In this document: positions 5,693 to 7,527 of the stretch, one piece after another
How the letters are laid out: every line of letters begins with the position of its first letter
Numbering within the stretch: position 1 is the stretch's first letter
DNA from: Planctomycetales bacterium
GTDB lineage: Bacteria; 4484-113; JAFGCY01
NCBI GenBank assembly: GCA_024645305.1
Contig: JAHEFU010000139.1
Coordinates: forward strand, 1-7,527
Direction of reading: 5' to 3'
Length of the DNA: 7,527 bases
Program-made: the position numbers and the translations under genes
The notes under the pieces: model-generated
Database searches by the model: none
Told to the model about the DNA's origin: nothing
The model's input: the letters and a program-made list of their open reading frames with translations, nothing else

Positions 5693-6583
5693 TCAGCCCT
5701 TCCACAACAGCAGGGCTGCTCCCACCACCAGCATCGCACTCGGCAGCCAGCGTGTGCGGGTCTGCTCTCCGAACCACAGCCCACCAAGCCAGACCGCAAT
5801 GAAGACACTGAGCTGGGTGACAGGTTCCACTACACTGGGACGCAGATCCTGCAATGCCACCAGCAGCATCACATAGGCCCCCATTCCACTGACGGCACCG
5901 ATCCAGGCAATTTTCGTACGCTCCCGGTGCAAGGCAGCAATACTGTGGACATTTCCACGGACGGCGAGGATCAGCAGGCCGATCAGTACGGCGGGCAGGT
6001 TGTCAATGAAGGCATAGGCCACCGGAGGTGCGATATCGGCCACGCTCTTGTCAATCAGCCTGCCTGTTGCCAGTCCGAAGGCGTAGACCAGCATGCCCCA
6101 GGCACCGGGCTGCCGCAGGACGGTCATCGGGTTGAGGCAGTCATGCCAGTCGTCACCGGGCTTGAGGTTGAGGACCACGACGCCGAGCATCACGATCAGG
6201 ATGCCGATCAGGGGCAGGACGCCGAATGTTGCATCACCGAAGATGATGTCCAGCCCATAGAGAAACAGGAAGGCCGTGGAGTACAGCGGGGTTAGATAGC
6301 TGACCTCACCGACGCTCATGGCGTGGACATAGGTGTGGAAGGACAGGGCGTAGATCAGGCCGCTGGCCATGCAGGGCAGGATCCAGCGCTGGAAATCAGC
6401 GAAGTAGTTCGGGTCCTGCCAGGCCTGGAACAGGACGAGGGGCAGGAGCAGGCTGACGCCGATGCCGAAGTACAGCGTCGTGGCGGCGATGCTGGAGCGT
6501 CCCTGCCCGAGCGCCTTGACCAGCGGACGCTCTAAGCCGAGGCCGATGATACGCAGCACGAGGGCAGTGAGGGCGATAGACAC
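5693..6583 (-). CDS. EamA-family (DMT superfamily) transporter
   Basis: A 296-residue inner-membrane permease with about ten hydrophobic segments, built as two EamA repeats. The first repeat ends around LIGILIVMLGVVVLNLKPG. The second carries the signature EPVTQLSVFIAVWLGGLWFGE and ends LPSAMLVVGAALLLWKG. Members export or import metabolites such as amino acids, nucleotide precursors or drugs; the substrate cannot be predicted. Length is typical. The start is a GTG at 6583; the frame is closed upstream by a TAA at 6617-6619 with no other start between. A second GTG at codon 9 is possible. No Shine-Dalgarno sequence precedes the GTG (the upstream strand is C/T-rich), so translation may be leaderless or weak. 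The inverted 9-mer array of the GxxExxY cassette begins about 36 bases upstream. Confidence 0.92.
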   Translation of the reverse strand: MSIALTALVLRIIGLGLERPLVKALGQGRSSIAATTLYFGIGVSLLLPLVLFQAWQDPNYFADFQRWILPCMASGLIYALSFHTYVHAMSVGEVSYLTPLYSTAFLFLYGLDIIFGDATFGVLPLIGILIVMLGVVVLNLKPGDDWHDCLNPMTVLRQPGAWGMLVYAFGLATGRLIDKSVADIAPPVAYAFIDNLPAVLIGLLILAVRGNVHSIAALHRERTKIAWIGAVSGMGAYVMLLVALQDLRPSVVEPVTQLSVFIAVWLGGLWFGEQTRTRWLPSAMLVVGAALLLWKG

Positions 6584-6619
6584 GGGGGAGAGTGTAGCGT
6601 GGGAGGGGAAAAAGACTTA

Positions 6620-6646
6620 ACCACAGAGAACACATAGAGCACAGAG
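6620..6646 (+). repeat. Left array: three 9-bp units (ACCACAGAG type)
   Basis: The units are ACCACAGAG, AACACATAG and AGCACAGAG, head to tail. They match the first three units of the right-hand array read on the opposite strand, differing at one base. An AT-rich stretch with no clear promoter follows (6647-6693). Confidence 0.75.
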
Positions 6647-6693
6647 TTAATTTTTATTTGCTTTTTTTAAATACTATATGTTAGTTTAGCCAA

Positions 6694-7077
6694 ATGGATA
6701 CAACATTTCAACGAGATCAATTGTCTTAATCCTTGATAGGTGCAGCAATTGAAGTACATCGCCTGCTGGGACCAGGTCTACTGGAAAGCACATATGAAAG
6801 CTGTCTGGTTTACGAATTGGGACTAAGAAAGATCTCCTTCGATGCACAGGTGAGTCTCCCTGTCAGATACAAGGATCATACTGTTTCCAACGCGCTGAAG
6901 ATGGATCTTGTCATTGCAAACCAGTTAATTGTGGAACTCAAAGCTGTGGATTCCATTAACGACGTACATAAAGCTCAGCTCCTGACTTACCTGCGCCTTT
7001 CTGGGTTGAAAACCGGCCTGATAATCAACTTCAACGTAAAACTACTCAAGCATGGCATCCTCAGACTCGTCAGTTAA
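6694..7077 (+). pseudogene. GxxExxY-family protein gene with an in-frame stop near its start
   Basis: The family (related to PD-(D/E)XK nucleases, function unknown) is clear: IGAAIEVHRLLGPGLLESTYE contains the naming motif (G, then E and Y in GLLESTY). MDLVIANQLIVELKAV carries the D...ExK nuclease-like core. QLLTYLRLSGLKTGLIINFN and LLKHGILRLV are standard C-terminal segments. From ATG 6694 the frame reads MDTTFQRDQLS, then TAA at 6727-6729, then SLIGAAIEVHR in the same frame. Family members normally read straight through this region, so a codon was probably mutated to TAA. Alternatively translation restarts at the TTG at 6733, 3 bases after the stop, giving 114 residues that lack about a dozen N-terminal ones. 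No ribosome site is visible for either start. Everything after the TAA is undamaged, so the loss is recent or the restart works. Composition is AT-rich compared with neighbours, suggesting transfer. Confidence 0.82.
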
Positions 7078-7098
7078 CCGTTGCCAACATCAGAATTA

Positions 7099-7169
7099 CT
7101 TCGTGGTCTTTGTGGTTAGAATTTTCCTGTATTTTCCGTATTCTCTGTGCTCTCTGTGTTCTCTGTGGT
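7099..7169 (-). repeat. Right array: eight degenerate 9-bp units, inverted to the left array
   Basis: Read on the minus strand from 7169 down, the units are ACCACAGAG, AACACAGAG, AGCACAGAG, AATACGGAA, AATACAGGA, an 8-base AAATTCTA, ACCACAAAG and ACCACGAAG. Units nearest the outer edge are best conserved; the inner ones decay, with two better copies next to the gene. It starts 21 bases after the GxxExxY stop and ends on the stop codon of the neighbouring minus-strand gene. Confidence 0.75.
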
Positions 7170-7527
7170 TAGTCTTCCCTCTCCCTCCACCATGCCAGCT
7201 CCGCCTCGATCCATTCACGGCAATGCTGGTACTTGGTGTTAAGGTCGGTACTGTCCTGCACGAAATACAGCGGTTCCAGCTTGTCATATACATCCCGCGG
7301 CAGATGGAAACTCAGGTAGCGCTGGCTCCAGTCGAAGCGATGCGGATCATAACGCATGCGCAAAAGTCGCATGAGCGTTGCCAGCACCATGGATTCATAG
7401 AAACTCACGGCGTCGATCAGCCGTCCGCGCCGCAGTTCCTTGTCAGGCAGATGTCGGAACAGAAGGTAATGGCGGCGGAGACTCTCCAGACGCTGCCATA
7501 CTTTTTCCTTCAGTTCATTTTCGTCAA
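7169..7527 (-). CDS. Probable nucleotidyltransferase-type protein, C-terminal part (runs off the right edge)
   Basis: The frame is open from the window edge to a TAA at 7169-7171, giving about 118 visible residues with the N-terminus outside. The visible part is mostly helical and charged: ELKEKVWQRLESLRRHYLLF, then MVLATLMRLLRMRYDPHRFD, then SQRYLSFHLPRDVYDKLEPL, FVQDSTDLNTKYQ and IEAELAWWRERED. The pattern RLLR.RY.P.RFD....RYL...LP..V...L..L.FV.D resembles the helical C-terminal half of nucleotidyltransferase-domain proteins. The catalytic GSxxRG-type part would be beyond the edge, so the function is tentative. The GTG at 7408 is internal. The stop codon coincides with the outer end of the right-hand 9-mer array (GAC TAA CCACAGAG), so the cassette may have set or altered this C-terminus. 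Confidence 0.6.
   Translation of the reverse strand, partial: DENELKEKVWQRLESLRRHYLLFRHLPDKELRRGRLIDAVSFYESMVLATLMRLLRMRYDPHRFDWSQRYLSFHLPRDVYDKLEPLYFVQDSTDLNTKYQHCREWIEAELAWWRERED

Larger units (their letters stand above)
6614..7174. mobile_element. Cassette-like element: GxxExxY gene between inverted 9-mer repeat arrays
   Basis: The left end (6614-6646) and the right end (7143-7174) are inverted copies about 32 bp long, differing by one substitution and one extra T. They enclose one gene that is clearly more AT-rich than its surroundings. No transposase is inside. Looser inverted similarity (purine-rich GTGGGAGG / GTGGAGGG) extends a little beyond both ends. No target-site duplication is obvious. 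That this is a mobile or formerly mobile unit is inference from the inverted ends, base composition and single cargo gene. Confidence 0.5.

Noticed and set aside
5927..6295. A 122-codon plus-strand frame opposite the EamA transporter
   Set aside because: Gln/Asp/His-rich shadow of a hydrophobic gene on the other strand; no independent evidence.

Overview
The window is GC-rich chromosomal DNA from a proteobacterium. A gammaproteobacterium is the best guess (inference, from protein flavour, GC-rich codon use and a RAYT/REP pair). No rRNA, tRNA, CRISPR array or complete insertion sequence is visible. Most genes are ordinary metabolic or transport functions. The unusual content is in the spacers, which hold several repeat families and two decayed or cassette-like elements.

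Layout, left to right. At 2-973 is the C-terminal three-fifths of a methylcrotonyl-CoA carboxylase-type carboxyltransferase subunit. A short heptamer repeat follows, then the truncated C-terminal end of a REP-associated tyrosine transposase (RAYT, about 1002-1205) and four REP-like palindromic units (1217-1388), which look like the leavings of that transposase family. Next are a 100-aa dimeric alpha/beta-barrel protein (1527-1829), a 65-nt imperfect inverted repeat (1841-1905) and a DinB-family four-helix protein (1947-2441). A membrane-anchored protein of unknown function lies on the minus strand (2508-3071). A possible small lipoprotein (3267-3425) precedes a YeiH-family membrane protein. 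The homology of that YeiH protein begins about 40 codons before its first ATG, with no standard start codon available.

A spacer with a perfect 7-bp dyad and an exact DnaA box (TTATCCACA) leads to an extended-SDR epimerase/dehydratase (4659-5672). It converges on a minus-strand EamA/DMT transporter (5693-6583). The last kilobase holds an AT-rich GxxExxY-family gene. It is flanked on both sides, in inverted orientation, by arrays of a 9-bp repeat (consensus near ACCACAGAG). Its reading frame carries a TAA 11 codons after a plausible ATG. The right-hand array runs into, and supplies the stop codon of, a minus-strand gene that leaves the window and looks like the C-terminal part of a nucleotidyltransferase-type protein.

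The genes do not form one pathway; strand changes and spacer repeats suggest mostly independent units. The most interesting object is the GxxExxY gene between inverted 9-mer arrays (about 6614-7174), which has the layout of a small transferable cassette. The RAYT remnant with its REP doublets is second.
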